From contig JACRCO010000072.1 in the NCBI GenBank assembly GCA_016218975.1, positions 79,566 to 143,565 on the forward strand: a DNA stretch of 64,000 nt. The letters run 5' to 3'. This document shows positions 18,278 through 27,028 of this stretch, piece by piece. This DNA comes from Deltaproteobacteria bacterium. Lineage in GTDB: Bacteria > Desulfobacterota > Deferrimicrobia > Deferrimicrobiales > Deferrimicrobiaceae. Position numbers and translations under genes: made by a program. Position 1 is the stretch's first letter. Each line of letters opens with the position of its first letter. The notes under the pieces are model-generated. The model was not told the origin of the DNA. It worked only from the letters and a program-made list of their open reading frames with translations, and did no database searches.

Positions 18278-19197
18278 TCTCCGTCGTCATCCCCGTCTAC
18301 AACGAGGAGAAGAACCTCTCCCTGCTCATGGACAGGATGGAGGCCGCGCTTCAGCCGATGGGCCGCCCCTTCGAGATCATCTTCGTCGACGACGGAAGCC
18401 GCGACCGTTCGCTCGAGGTCCTCTCGGGATTCGTGGGGCGGCGGGGAGTGCGCGTCGTGGAGCTGACGCGGAATTACGGGCAGCACTCCGCCGTCATGTC
18501 GGGTTTTTCCATCGTGCGCGGAAAGATCGTCGTTACGCTCGATGCGGACCTTCAGAACCCCCCGGAGGAAATCCCCTCGATGATCCGCGTCATGGAGGAG
18601 GGGAACTACGAGGTCGTCGGGACGGTACGGCGGATGCGGCGCGACTCGCTTTTGCGCACGATCCCGTCGCGCATCGTAAACGCGATGACGCGGAAGATCA
18701 CCGGCGTCCGCATGACGGACTGGGGCTGCATGCTGCGCGCCTACCGCCGGGAGGTCGTCGACCGGATGGTGGAGAGCCAGGAATATTCCACTTTCATCCC
18801 CGCGCTTGCGACCCTTTACGCGAAACGGATGACGGAGATCCCGGTCGCCCATGAGGAACGGCACGGCGGCATCTCGAACTACACCCTGCCGAAACTGCTC
18901 AGCCTCCAGTTCGACCTGCTCACCTCCTTTTCCGAATTCCCGCTCAAGGTCCTGCTGTACCTCGGCACCGTGCTTTCGCTCGGCGGCATCGCGCTCGGCT
19001 TCATGCTCGGCGTCATGCGCCTTGTCTACGGCGCGGCGTGGGCGGAGTACGGCGTCTTCACCCTGTTCGCCATACTGTTCTTCTTCGTCGGCGGGCTATT
19101 CTTCGCCCTCGGGATCATGGGACAGTACGTGGGGCGCATCTACCACGAGGTCCGTAAACGGCCGAGGTTCACCATACGGAAGGTCCACGGGGAGTGA
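18274..19197 (+). CDS. arnC: Undecaprenyl-phosphate Ara4FN transferase
   Basis: A 307-residue family 2 glycosyltransferase: VVIPVYNEEKNL at the N-terminus, then VDDGSRD and DADLQNPPEE, followed by two C-terminal membrane segments (VLLYLGTVLSLGGIALGF and FTLFAILFFFVGGLFFALGI). This is the architecture of ArnC/PmrF, which loads formylated Ara4N onto undecaprenyl phosphate at the inner face of the inner membrane. The GTG at 18274 overlaps the arnB stop and immediately begins the conserved sequence, so earlier starts are rejected. Confidence 0.92.
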   Translation: MISVVIPVYNEEKNLSLLMDRMEAALQPMGRPFEIIFVDDGSRDRSLEVLSGFVGRRGVRVVELTRNYGQHSAVMSGFSIVRGKIVVTLDADLQNPPEEIPSMIRVMEEGNYEVVGTVRRMRRDSLLRTIPSRIVNAMTRKITGVRMTDWGCMLRAYRREVVDRMVESQEYSTFIPALATLYAKRMTEIPVAHEERHGGISNYTLPKLLSLQFDLLTSFSEFPLKVLLYLGTVLSLGGIALGFMLGVMRLVYGAAWAEYGVFTLFAILFFFVGGLFFALGIMGQYVGRIYHEVRKRPRFTIRKVHGE

Positions 19198-20180
19198 GGC
19201 GGTTGCGCGCGATCGCCTTCGCCTATCACAACGTGGGGATCATCGGCGTCCGTGCGCTCCTTTCGCACGGGTTCGAAGTGCCTATGGTTTTTTCGCATGC
19301 CGACGACCCGGAAGAAACCATCTGGTTCGGTTCGGTGGCGGAGTTCTGCCGGGAGAACGGGATTCCGGTCCACCTCCCCGAAAGAGTGAACGACCCCCCC
19401 TGGCCGGAGACGATCCGCGCCGCCGAGCCCGATCTTCTCTTCTCCTTCTATTACCGCTCGATGCTGGGGAAGGAGATCCTTTCGGCTCCCGGGCTGTGCG
19501 GAATGAACATGCACGGCTCGCTCCTGCCGAAATACCGGGGGCGGGCCCCGGTCAACTGGGTGCTGGTGAACGGCGAAACGGAGACCGGCATGACCCTGCA
19601 TGTGATGGCCGAAAAGCCGGACGCGGGGGATATCGTGGCGCAGGAGCCGGTGCCGATCTCGTTCGAGGACACGGCGTTCACGCTGTACGGAAAGATGGAG
19701 GGGGCGGCGGAGCGCCTGCTGGCGGGCATCCTGCCGAGGATCGCCGGTGGGGATATACCGAGGCGGCGCAACGAGATAGAGAAGGGGAGCTACTACGGCG
19801 GGCGAAGGCCGGAGGACGGGCGGATCGACTGGAGCCGCCCGGCGGTTGAAATATACAACCTCGTACGCGCGGTCACCCGTCCTTACCCGGGCGCCTTCTC
19901 GACGCTGGGCGGGGAGAAGTGCTACATATGGCGCGCCAGGCCCGTGCCGGCGGAAGGCTTCCCCGAAGCGCCCGCGCCGGGTAAGATGACGGTCGCGGGG
20001 GGAACCTCGCTGCAAACGGCGAGCGGATGCCTTACGACGGTGCGCACGCCTGCGCGCGTCCTGGTCGGCACCGGATCGGGCCTTCTGCAGATCGAGGAGG
20101 CGGAGTGGAACCGCAGGAAGGCGGAGGGGGAGGCGATCGCGGCCCTCTTCGGGAAGGCGATAAAGGGAGGATTCGAATGA
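19194..20180 (+). CDS. arnA: UDP-Ara4N formyltransferase (stand-alone ArnA N-terminal domain)
   Basis: A 328-residue formyltransferase. N105, H107 and D143 ([16 protein letters not shown] and DAGDI) correspond to the catalytic N102, H104 and D140 of E. coli ArnA with a constant offset of three, which supports the assignment over methionyl-tRNA formyltransferase. A C-terminal OB-like domain is present. In E. coli this activity is fused to the decarboxylase; here it is a separate gene whose stop overlaps the decarboxylase start (ATGA). The GTG at 19194 overlaps arnC. Confidence 0.9.
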   Translation: MRRLRAIAFAYHNVGIIGVRALLSHGFEVPMVFSHADDPEETIWFGSVAEFCRENGIPVHLPERVNDPPWPETIRAAEPDLLFSFYYRSMLGKEILSAPGLCGMNMHGSLLPKYRGRAPVNWVLVNGETETGMTLHVMAEKPDAGDIVAQEPVPISFEDTAFTLYGKMEGAAERLLAGILPRIAGGDIPRRRNEIEKGSYYGGRRPEDGRIDWSRPAVEIYNLVRAVTRPYPGAFSTLGGEKCYIWRARPVPAEGFPEAPAPGKMTVAGGTSLQTASGCLTTVRTPARVLVGTGSGLLQIEEAEWNRRKAEGEAIAALFGKAIKGGFE

Positions 20181-21235
20181 AGGTACTGATTCTCGGAGTC
20201 AACGGCTTCATCGGGCATCATTTGACCGCGCGCATCCTTGCGGACACCGGCTGGAAGGTGTACGGGATGGACCTTTCGGCGGAGCGCCTCGGGGCAATGG
20301 TCGACCATCCGAGGTTCGAGTTCGTCGAAGGGGACATCTCCATCAACAAGGAGTGGATCGAGTATCACATCAAGAAAGCCGACGTGGTGCTGCCCCTCGT
20401 CGCCATCGCTACTCCGAAGGTTTACGTGGAGCGTCCCCTCTCGGTCTTCGAGCTGGACTTCGAGGAGAACCTCCGGATCGTGCGCCAGGCCCACCGTTAC
20501 GGCAAGCGGGTCGTCTTCCCTTCCACATCCGAAGTGTACGGCATGTGCCAGGACGCCGAGTTCGACGAGGAGAATTCCCCGCTGGTCCTGGGCCCCATCT
20601 CCAGGGACCGGTGGATCTACTCCTGCAGCAAGCAGCTGCTGGACCGGGTCATCTGGGCCTACGGGCGGCAGGGGCTTTCGTTCACCCTGTTCCGGCCGTT
20701 CAACTGGATCGGCCCCCGGCTCGACTCTATCGAAACGGCGAAGGAAGGCAGCTCGCGCGTGGTGACCCAGTTCATCGCCAACCTGTTCCTCGGCGAGCCC
20801 ATCCAGCTCGTGGACGGCGGCATGCAGCGCCGCTGTTTCACTTACGTCGACGACGGGATCGCCGGGCTTATGAAAATCCTCGAGAACCGCGGGGGGTGCG
20901 CCTCCGGAAGGATCTACAACATCGGGAACCCGAAGAACGACTGCTCGGTCCGCGACCTGGCCCGCATCCTCCGGGACCTTTTCGCGAAGCATCCCTTCGC
21001 CAGGGGGAGAAAGATTCCGGGAATCGTGGGGGTGAGCTCGGACCAGTTCTACGGGAAGGGATACCAGGACATTCAAACCCGAACGCCGTCGATTGCGAGG
21101 GCGAAGGAGTTCCTCGGCTGGAGCCCGAAGGTGGGGCTCCGGGACGCGTTGAAGCGGACGCTCGACGCTTTCCTCGAAGAAAACGCGCCTCCGAAGCGCC
21201 GCGCCGCGGCCGGACGGGGAAGAAACCAAGTATAG
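20177..21235 (+). CDS. UDP-glucuronate oxidative decarboxylase (stand-alone ArnA C-terminal domain)
   Basis: A 352-residue short-chain dehydrogenase-type enzyme with an NAD-binding GVNGFIG at 8-14. S118, E119, Y148 and K152 align with S433, E434, Y463 and K467 of E. coli ArnA at a constant offset of 315, and R302 (QTRTPSI) matches R619. It should oxidise and decarboxylate UDP-glucuronate to UDP-4-keto-pentose, the ArnB substrate. The ATG at 20177 follows GGGAGG and overlaps the preceding stop; the in-frame extension to 20027 is rejected. It is a natural split of bifunctional ArnA. Confidence 0.92.
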   Translation: MKVLILGVNGFIGHHLTARILADTGWKVYGMDLSAERLGAMVDHPRFEFVEGDISINKEWIEYHIKKADVVLPLVAIATPKVYVERPLSVFELDFEENLRIVRQAHRYGKRVVFPSTSEVYGMCQDAEFDEENSPLVLGPISRDRWIYSCSKQLLDRVIWAYGRQGLSFTLFRPFNWIGPRLDSIETAKEGSSRVVTQFIANLFLGEPIQLVDGGMQRRCFTYVDDGIAGLMKILENRGGCASGRIYNIGNPKNDCSVRDLARILRDLFAKHPFARGRKIPGIVGVSSDQFYGKGYQDIQTRTPSIARAKEFLGWSPKVGLRDALKRTLDAFLEENAPPKRRAAAGRGRNQV

Positions 21236-21245
21236 CTGCGGGTAG

Positions 21246-22112
21246 ATGGCCGGCGAGCGGATACTGGCTCTCAAGATCGACGTCGACACGCGGCGCGGGA
21301 TGGAGGCGGGGGTTCCCGCGCTCCTTGCGGCGCTGTCGGCCGCCTCGGTCCGCGCCACCTTCTTTCTCTCCTTCGGCCCGGACAACTCGGGAAAAGCGGT
21401 CTACCGGCTCCTCCGCAATCCCCGGTTCCTCGCCAAGATGGTGCGAACGAACGCTCCGGGGCTTTACGGGTGGAGGACCGCCCTCTACGGAACGCTTCTT
21501 CCCGCCCCGATGATCGCAGCCGCGTTCCCGGAGTTGTGCAGGGAGATCGAGGCGCAGGGACACGAGGTCGAGTTCCACGCATGGGACCACCGCACCTGGC
21601 AGGACGCCTTGCCGCGCAAGGAAGAGGGATGGATCCGGGAGTGGTTCGACCGGGGGCTTGCCGCCTACCGTGATTGCCTCGGCCACGCGCCCAGGGCTTT
21701 CGCAGCTCCTGCATGGCTGCTTACCGAGCGGGCGGTCGCTGTCCTTTCGGAATATCCTTGGGAATACCTGAGTTGCACGCGCGCCCCGGTTCCCTTCGTT
21801 CTTGCGGGTACGGGGAAGCTCGAAGTCCCCTCCGACCTGCCCTGCCTGGAGGAATCGGGAGGCGCAAAGGGGGCCGGAGCGGTACTTTCGGCGCTTTCGA
21901 CGGGGGGAATCCACGTCCTGCCCGCGCATGCGGAAGCCGAGGGTGGAATCTGGGGGGACGCTTTGGCGGAGATTTTACGTGGTGCGGCGGAGCTGGGATA
22001 CCGGATCGTCCCCCTTTCCGGGATCGCGGCAGCCTTAAGGGATCGGAAATTGCCCGAGCGTCCCTTCCGTTTGTCCCTGCTGCCCGGCAGGGGGTCCCCC
22101 TGCGCGGTATGA
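21246..22112 (+). CDS. arnD: Ara4FN-lipid deformylase (NodB-type polysaccharide deacetylase)
   Basis: A 288-residue NodB-fold protein. KIDVDTRRGMEAGVP near the N-terminus and HEVEFHAWDHRTWQD are the ArnD-type motifs carrying the metal-binding Asp and His residues. The family removes the formyl group from undecaprenyl-phosphate-Ara4FN before transfer by ArnT. It is the last arn gene. No arnE/arnF-like flippase pair follows, so how the lipid crosses the membrane is not explained by this locus. Confidence 0.9.
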   Translation: MAGERILALKIDVDTRRGMEAGVPALLAALSAASVRATFFLSFGPDNSGKAVYRLLRNPRFLAKMVRTNAPGLYGWRTALYGTLLPAPMIAAAFPELCREIEAQGHEVEFHAWDHRTWQDALPRKEEGWIREWFDRGLAAYRDCLGHAPRAFAAPAWLLTERAVAVLSEYPWEYLSCTRAPVPFVLAGTGKLEVPSDLPCLEESGGAKGAGAVLSALSTGGIHVLPAHAEAEGGIWGDALAEILRGAAELGYRIVPLSGIAAALRDRKLPERPFRLSLLPGRGSPCAV

Positions 22113-22184
22113 AGGGAAGGGTAATTTTTACTTCACCGCCCGGAAATATTGGAGTAATATTATTGCTTTGAACGGGGGGGAACG

Positions 22185-23156
22185 TTGAGACTGCCGACTC
22201 TTACCATAGGTAAATTCACGGCGCGCATCCCGATCGTGCAGGGGGGGATGTCCGTCCGCGTTTCGACGTCCTCGCTCGCGGCAGCGGTGGCGGAATGCGG
22301 GGGAATCGGGACGATCGGGGGCTCCGGCATCCCTGTGGACGAGCTCCGGGAGGACATCCGCAAGGCGAAGCGGATGACCCAGGGGATCGTCGCCGTCAAC
22401 ATCATGTTCGCCATCCGTGAGTTCATGGAAGCCGTCAAGGCCTCCATCGAGGCCGGTGTGGACATGATAGTCACAGGGGCGGGATTCTCCCGCGATATCT
22501 TCAAGGTCGGCAAGGACCATAACGTACCCATCGTCTCCATCGTTTCCTCTCCCGAGTTCGGCAAGCTCGCGGAGCGCAGCGGGGCCGACGCGATCGTGGT
22601 TGAGGCCAAGGAAGCCGGAGGCCACCTCGGCACCGACAGGGCTCTGCGCGAGCTGTTTCCCGAGGTCCGGAAGGTGGTGAAGAAGGTTCCGCTCATCGCC
22701 GCGGGGGGGATCACGGACGGATACGAAGTCGGCGAAATGATGAGCCGGTACGGCGCGGACGGCGTGCAGATGGCGACGCGTTTCGTCCTCACCAGGGAAT
22801 GCGATGTCTCCGAAGCCTTCAAGCAGACCTATCTGAACGCCAGGCAGGAGGACGTCGTCCTGGTCGATTCACCGGTCGGGCTGCCGGGCCGGGCGATCCG
22901 GAACCGGTTCCTTCGCCGGCTTCACGGCGGGGAAAGCGTCTACGACGGCCAGTGCAAAAGGGGCTGCCTGAAAAAATGCAGCCATTCCTTCTGCATCATC
23001 GACCGGCTCGAAATGTCCCGCGGGGGAGACGTTGAGGAAGGGCTTGTGTTTTCCGGGGAGAACGTCTGGAAGATTTCCGATATTCCCTCGGTCCGCGAAC
23101 TGGTCGACCGCCTCGTCGCCGAGGCGGAAAGCGTCTACGCCCCCGTCCCTGCCTGA
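22185..23156 (+). CDS. Nitronate monooxygenase-family flavoprotein (2-nitropropane dioxygenase/FabK-like)
   Basis: A 323-residue FMN TIM-barrel protein. The motifs are IPIVQGGMSVRVS at the N-terminus, EAKEAGGHLG, PLIAAGGITDG and the phosphate-binding DGVQMATRFVLTRE. It starts at TTG 22185 behind a G-rich Shine-Dalgarno run. An unusual C-terminal Cys cluster (CKRGCLKKCSHSFC at about 264-277) is not part of the core fold and could bind a metal or Fe-S centre. The family includes nitroalkane oxidases and enoyl-ACP reductases, so the substrate is open. Its 3' end overlaps the convergent pseudogene. Confidence 0.85.
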   Translation: MRLPTLTIGKFTARIPIVQGGMSVRVSTSSLAAAVAECGGIGTIGGSGIPVDELREDIRKAKRMTQGIVAVNIMFAIREFMEAVKASIEAGVDMIVTGAGFSRDIFKVGKDHNVPIVSIVSSPEFGKLAERSGADAIVVEAKEAGGHLGTDRALRELFPEVRKVVKKVPLIAAGGITDGYEVGEMMSRYGADGVQMATRFVLTRECDVSEAFKQTYLNARQEDVVLVDSPVGLPGRAIRNRFLRRLHGGESVYDGQCKRGCLKKCSHSFCIIDRLEMSRGGDVEEGLVFSGENVWKISDIPSVRELVDRLVAEAESVYAPVPA

Positions 23157-23681
23157 TCCGGGAGTTTCTGTCTGTATGTAACGTCCACGTTCACGCAGAT
23201 TCCCATCTCCACGTCGCTTCCCATGCCTTGGTAAGGCTGGACGTTGGTCATTACCCATCGTATGTCTCCCGCCGCGGTGCGTATCTCCCATTTGAGGTTG
23301 AAGAACGATTCCCCGCGGAACACCTGCGTCACGATGTCGCGCACCTTCGTCTCGCTATCGCGCCTTTCCAACAGGTCGAGGATCGATTTCCCCTCGGCTT
23401 TTTCCCGGTCGTAGCCGAAGATCCTGCGGCAGTGCCGGTTCCACCAGAATCGATCCCCGGGAGAGAGCGGCCCCGACATCGATGCCCTTTCCACCCAGTC
23501 CCGCAAGCAACTCCTCCCCGTCCTCCGCGCCGCAGAGGAGGACGCATTTTTCTCCGCGGGACAATCCGCTACGGAAATAGGGGGCAAGTGCGGCGAGGCG
23601 GTCCTTCGCATCCTTGTGGAAGAGACAGACGTGGTCGTGCGGAGAGAGCTCTTCGATGGATTCGGGGAAAGGATTATCCAT
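23135..23681 (-). pseudogene. Decayed MEDS-PAS sensory protein (internal deletion and frameshift)
   Basis: From the ATG at 23681 one frame encodes the first half of a MEDS (DcmR-type) sensory domain, with DHVCLFHKDAKDRLAAL, then SRGEKCVLLCGAEDGEE and GIDVGAALSRGSIL. At about 23455-23465 the match stops. A different frame then continues with the body of a PAS domain (FWWNRHCRRIFGYDREKAEGKS ends the opening motif; the tail is QVFRGESFFNLKWEIRT and following) to a TAG at 23135. The second half of MEDS and the first beta strands of PAS are missing. This fits an out-of-frame deletion. No kinase domain follows. Confidence 0.6.
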
Positions 23682-23801
23682 GGGGGAAATGCTCCTCCTC
23701 CGGGATCGTCCCTGCGGTCCCGCGATGTCCACGAAACGGGAATACAGTATGCAGTATACAAAAAACCGGGTCCCGTGCCAGGTTTATTTCGGAATTTTCG
23801 T

Positions 23802-25016
23802 TCAGTATCGGGTTACGGTCCCGCGGGGGAACAGGAAGGCAAGGACAAGGGTGGCGGCCGCGCACATCCCCCCGGCGAGGGCGAACCCGGCGGAAAAGCC
23901 GGATCGGGAAATCACCGCGCCGAGTGTCGCGGCTGATACCGCGAACCCCCCGTAAATGCAGGTGTTATAGCCGCCCATGGCCAGGCCCCTGATGCGTGTG
24001 GGGACCGCCTCGGAAATCAGCGCGCCGATCGCGGTGAAGGTCGCCGCCATGCTTCCGCCCACTACAAGGAAGATGAAATAAAGCGGAACAAGGCGGGTGG
24101 CCTGACCTACTGCGCCTATGGCAAGCGAGAACAGCAGATTTCCGCCGACGATGAAGGGAACCCGTTTCCCCAGCCGGTCGGAAAAGTGCCCGATGGGGAT
24201 CCTGAAGAGGGCGTTGGCCGCCGCCTGGCAGGTGAAGATGAAACCGGTGTGGACCACCGGGATCCCGGAATCGCGGGCGTACAGCGGGAAAAATGCGAAG
24301 AGGGATCCCCATGCATAGGTGGAGAAAAAGGTCGCGAGCCAGCAGGCAAGCACCGCGCGGTTGTTCGCTATCTCGCGGAAATCCGCGGCCAGGTCCCGCG
24401 TGGGCGGGACGAGGACGGGAGGCGGAGCCGGCATCTTCGGCCCGCCGAGAAGAACTCCCGCGGCGATAATGGCCGCGGACACGGAAAATGCATACATGAA
24501 GCCGCCGCCGCCGATGACCCCGCCGAGCCCCGGCCCCGCTGCCATTCCGAGATAGAGGGCGGAGGTGTACCACCCGTAGGCCCTTCCGAGAAAGGGAGTC
24601 GGGGATACGTCCCCGACGTAGGACATCATGGCCGGCGAGAAGCATGCGAGTCCTACCCCGGAAAAAAGGTAGATGGCCCCGACCTGGAAAGGAGTGCGGG
24701 CGAAGAGGAGAAAGAGCGAGGTCAGGGCCGATATCGCCATTCCCGCGAGGATAAGGCGCCTCCGCCCGAGCCGGTCGGAAACAAGACCGAGGGGGAGCGA
24801 TAGAAACGTCGCCGCAAGCATGAAGCCGGCGTTTATCATCCCCACCTGGAACGTCGAGGCGCCGAGCTCCCCCGCGAAAAGCGGAACGAGAGGCAGGCGC
24901 ATGTAGGCGCCGAGGTACAGGACGAAGGTCAGCGCGCATGCGATGAGGATTGGAACGGGGATCGAGGGACCGTTCCGCCCGGAAGGAGAATGGGCAGCAT
25001 GGGATGTTTCCGCCAT
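23802..25016 (-). CDS. MFS transporter, drug-efflux-like
   Basis: A 404-residue protein with about twelve hydrophobic segments. The MFS signature GLVSDRLGRRRLIL lies in the loop between segments 2 and 3, a second copy GHFSDRLGKRVPFI in the 8-9 loop, and GLGGVIGGGG follows segment 5. The pattern suits proton-coupled drug or metabolite export. The substrate is unknown. It diverges from sixA with a very short intergenic region (about 60 bases). Confidence 0.88.
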   Translation of the reverse strand: MAETSHAAHSPSGRNGPSIPVPILIACALTFVLYLGAYMRLPLVPLFAGELGASTFQVGMINAGFMLAATFLSLPLGLVSDRLGRRRLILAGMAISALTSLFLLFARTPFQVGAIYLFSGVGLACFSPAMMSYVGDVSPTPFLGRAYGWYTSALYLGMAAGPGLGGVIGGGGFMYAFSVSAAIIAAGVLLGGPKMPAPPPVLVPPTRDLAADFREIANNRAVLACWLATFFSTYAWGSLFAFFPLYARDSGIPVVHTGFIFTCQAAANALFRIPIGHFSDRLGKRVPFIVGGNLLFSLAIGAVGQATRLVPLYFIFLVVGGSMAATFTAIGALISEAVPTRIRGLAMGGYNTCIYGGFAVSAATLGAVISRSGFSAGFALAGGMCAAATLVLAFLFPRGTVTRY

Positions 25017-25077
25017 GGGTGGTACTATAACGGCATATGAGCTCTCGTTGGACCTTTCTTTCGAATCGCATCCTGCG

Positions 25078-25539
25078 ATGACGGACCTCTGGCTTGTCCG
25101 GCATGGAGAGGCGGTGCCGGAGGACGTCGATCCCGCCCGCCCGCTTACCGCGGAAGGGAGCCGGGCGATCTCCGCGGCGGCTTACGTCATTGCAGGCAGG
25201 ATGGGCAATCCCGATCTCGTCGCCGCAAGCGGGAAACGCAGGGCTCGCCAGACTGCCGAGATTTTCGCGGCTGCCGCCGGATATCCCGGGGAAAATATAG
25301 TCGAAACGCCCGCCCTTTCCCCCGGGGCTTCGCCGGAAGCGTTTCTTTCGTTCCTCGAGGAGCACAAGGATAAGGGAACCGTCCTTTGCGCCGGGCACCT
25401 CCCGTCGATCGCCCTTTTCGCTTCCTTCCTGCTTTCCTCCGGAGATCCGATAAGGCTTGCCTTCGGACCCGGGACGGCATGCCACATCCGCCTTTCCGGC
25501 ATCCGCCGCGGGGCAGGGGAATTGGCCCTTCTTTTATAG
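25078..25539 (+). CDS. sixA: SixA-type phosphohistidine phosphatase
   Basis: A 153-residue histidine phosphatase. The RHGE catalytic motif is at residues 8-11 (LWLVRHGEAV), KRRARQTAEI supplies the second arginine, and CAGHLPS the second catalytic histidine. SixA removes phosphate from histidine phosphotransfer proteins (ArcB, or PTS-Ntr in recent work). The ATG at 25078 starts directly before the motif, so I reject the open frame up to 24943. Confidence 0.88.
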   Translation: MTDLWLVRHGEAVPEDVDPARPLTAEGSRAISAAAYVIAGRMGNPDLVAASGKRRARQTAEIFAAAAGYPGENIVETPALSPGASPEAFLSFLEEHKDKGTVLCAGHLPSIALFASFLLSSGDPIRLAFGPGTACHIRLSGIRRGAGELALLL

Positions 25540-25694
25540 ATCAATCCGCGCGTTTTTCTGCAATAATTGGTCGGTCCGAACTCTATATTACATTATATTG
25601 TAATTTATTAGTTCTGTTTATTCCCTTATCATTGTGAGCCGATGACGTAGGTGGCGGCATTTTCTCCTTTCTATGCATAATCAACGAAAGGGTA

Positions 25695-25723
25695 TTGACA
25701 TGCATTGTTCCTTTTGAAATGAT
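25695..25723 (+). promoter_or_regulatory. Promoter of the MucR/Ros-like gene
   Basis: TTGACA at 25695-25700 and AATGAT at 25718-25723 are 17 bases apart, 30 bases upstream of the ATG, in a conspicuously AT-rich gap (25540-25752). The gap also holds the palindrome ATTACA-N6-TGTAAT at 25587-25604. Ros/MucR proteins often bind AT-rich DNA and repress themselves, so autoregulation is plausible. Confidence 0.5.
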
Positions 25724-25752
25724 CAATGGCATATCAATACAGGAGGTTTCGA

Positions 25753-26181
25753 ATGGATAAGCGGGTTGTAATAGAGTTGACGGCGGAAATAGTTTCCTCT
25801 CACGCGTCGGTAAATGAAATGAGCAGGGAAGATCTCCTCGACGAAATTCAGGCGGTGTTTACGAAGTTAAGCTCTCTTGCCGGCGCAGAGGTGACGGAGG
25901 AAGCGGGTCCCGCGGAAGTAAAGCCTGCCGTCCCCGTGAATAAGGCATTCGGCGCCGACAAGGTCTTTTGTCTGGAATGCGGCAAGGGGTTTACGACGCT
26001 GAAAAAACACCTTGCCATAAGCCACAACCTGTCTCCGAAGGATTATAGAAAGAAATTCAATATTCCCGCCAAAACCCCGCTCGTGGCAAGGAACTATTCC
26101 GAATCCAAGAAGAAAATCGCGCAGAAACTCGGCCTCGCGGCGAAACTCGCCGAGGGCCGCAAAAAGCGCGCAAAAAAATAA
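25753..26181 (+). CDS. Ros/MucR-family zinc-finger transcriptional regulator
   Basis: A 142-residue protein starting at the ATG 25753, six bases after a perfect AGGAGG. The C-terminal half carries the prokaryotic zinc finger C73-x2-C76-x9-H86-x4-H91 (CLECGKGFTTLKKHLAISH), followed by the family's conserved LSPKDYRKKFN and a Lys-rich tail. The N-terminal 40 residues resemble the MucR oligomerisation region. Ros/MucR proteins are H-NS-like or gene-specific regulators of surface polysaccharides and virulence in alphaproteobacteria; deltaproteobacterial members are little studied. The target genes are unknown. Confidence 0.9.
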   Translation: MDKRVVIELTAEIVSSHASVNEMSREDLLDEIQAVFTKLSSLAGAEVTEEAGPAEVKPAVPVNKAFGADKVFCLECGKGFTTLKKHLAISHNLSPKDYRKKFNIPAKTPLVARNYSESKKKIAQKLGLAAKLAEGRKKRAKK

Positions 26182-26186
26182 TCAAG

Positions 26187-26269
26187 GGGACGGTCCTGTG
26201 AGAGGCTGAAAGTTCAACTGGTATTCCAACCGGGTTGGATGTTTCAGCGGTAGATCCCAGGACCGTCCC
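26187..26269. repeat. REP-like nested palindromic element
   Basis: Perfect 12-bp outer arms GGGACGGTCCTG (26187-26198) and CAGGACCGTCCC (26258-26269) enclose an inner GCTGAAA / TTTCAGC pair and a central TCCAAC-CGG-GTTGGA hairpin. A GTTTTT run follows the right arm, so it may also stop transcription of the mucR-like gene. The GGGACGGTCC core resembles repeats associated with RAYT transposases, by memory only. Confidence 0.65.
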
Positions 26270-26400
26270 GGTTTTTCCGGATGACCGCCCTTTTTTTCTG
26301 AAACGACCTCCTTCATTCCTGCATATAGATGTACGAAGGATTCCTGCACGAAAAATTCGATCGTTGCATTACCAACGCCGGAGCGAAAGGGGATGAGGAG

Positions 26401-26979
26401 ATGGCATACGCCGCCAGGAACTACGAAAAGCTCATCGGAATGGAAGGGTTCAGCGAAACTCTTCTGAAAAACCACTTCACCCTGTATCAGGGTTACGTGA
26501 CCAACACGAACAAGCTCCTGGACAACCTGGGCGGGATGCTCGCCGACGGGAAGACCGGCACGCCGGAGTACGCGGAGCTGAAGCGCCGTCTTGGGTGGGA
26601 GTTCAACGGAATGCGCCTCCACGAGTATTACTTCGAAAACCTCGGCGGAAAGGGCGGGATCGATGCCGGGGGCCGCCTCGGAAAGGCCCTCGCCGCGGAG
26701 TTCGGAAACGTCGAAAAGTGGGAGGCGGATTTCCGCGCCGCGGGAGCGATGCGCGGGATAGGCTGGGTCGTATTGTACCAGGACACCGTCGGAGGGCGAT
26801 TTATCAACCAGTGGGTCAACGAGCACGATGTCGGGAATCCAGCGGGCGCGACGCCGATCCTCGTGATGGACGTCTTCGAGCACGCCTTCATGATCGACTA
26901 CGGCCTGAAGCGGGCGGACTACATCGCATCCTTCTTCAAGAACATCGACTGGAAAGCGGCGGAGGGCCGCCTGAAATAG
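26401..26979 (+). CDS. Iron/manganese superoxide dismutase
   Basis: A 192-residue Fe/Mn-SOD. The four metal ligands are in place: H25 (LLKNHFTLYQG), H74 (NGMRLHEYYF), D157 and H161 (MDVFEHAFMIDYG). The second-shell region around GWVVLYQ is family-typical. It has no signal peptide, so it is cytoplasmic. The ATG at 26401 has AGGGG eight bases upstream; the in-frame extension to 26329 is rejected. The choice of Fe or Mn cannot be made from sequence alone. Confidence 0.93.
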   Translation: MAYAARNYEKLIGMEGFSETLLKNHFTLYQGYVTNTNKLLDNLGGMLADGKTGTPEYAELKRRLGWEFNGMRLHEYYFENLGGKGGIDAGGRLGKALAAEFGNVEKWEADFRAAGAMRGIGWVVLYQDTVGGRFINQWVNEHDVGNPAGATPILVMDVFEHAFMIDYGLKRADYIASFFKNIDWKAAEGRLK

Positions 26980-27028
26980 TTTTTTGACTCACGGCCGGGT
27001 TCGATTCGGGCTATTCTGGGATTTGCAC

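Noticed and set aside
25712..25726. FNR-like box TTGAA-ATG-ATCAA before the MucR-type gene
   Set aside because: The spacer is three bases rather than the required four, and it overlaps the -10 region, so it is probably chance.
26957..26985. Terminator after the SOD gene (GGCGG-AGGG-CCGCC then TTTTTT)
   Set aside because: The stem is only five pairs, lies inside the gene's last codons and is eight bases from the T-run; too weak to call.
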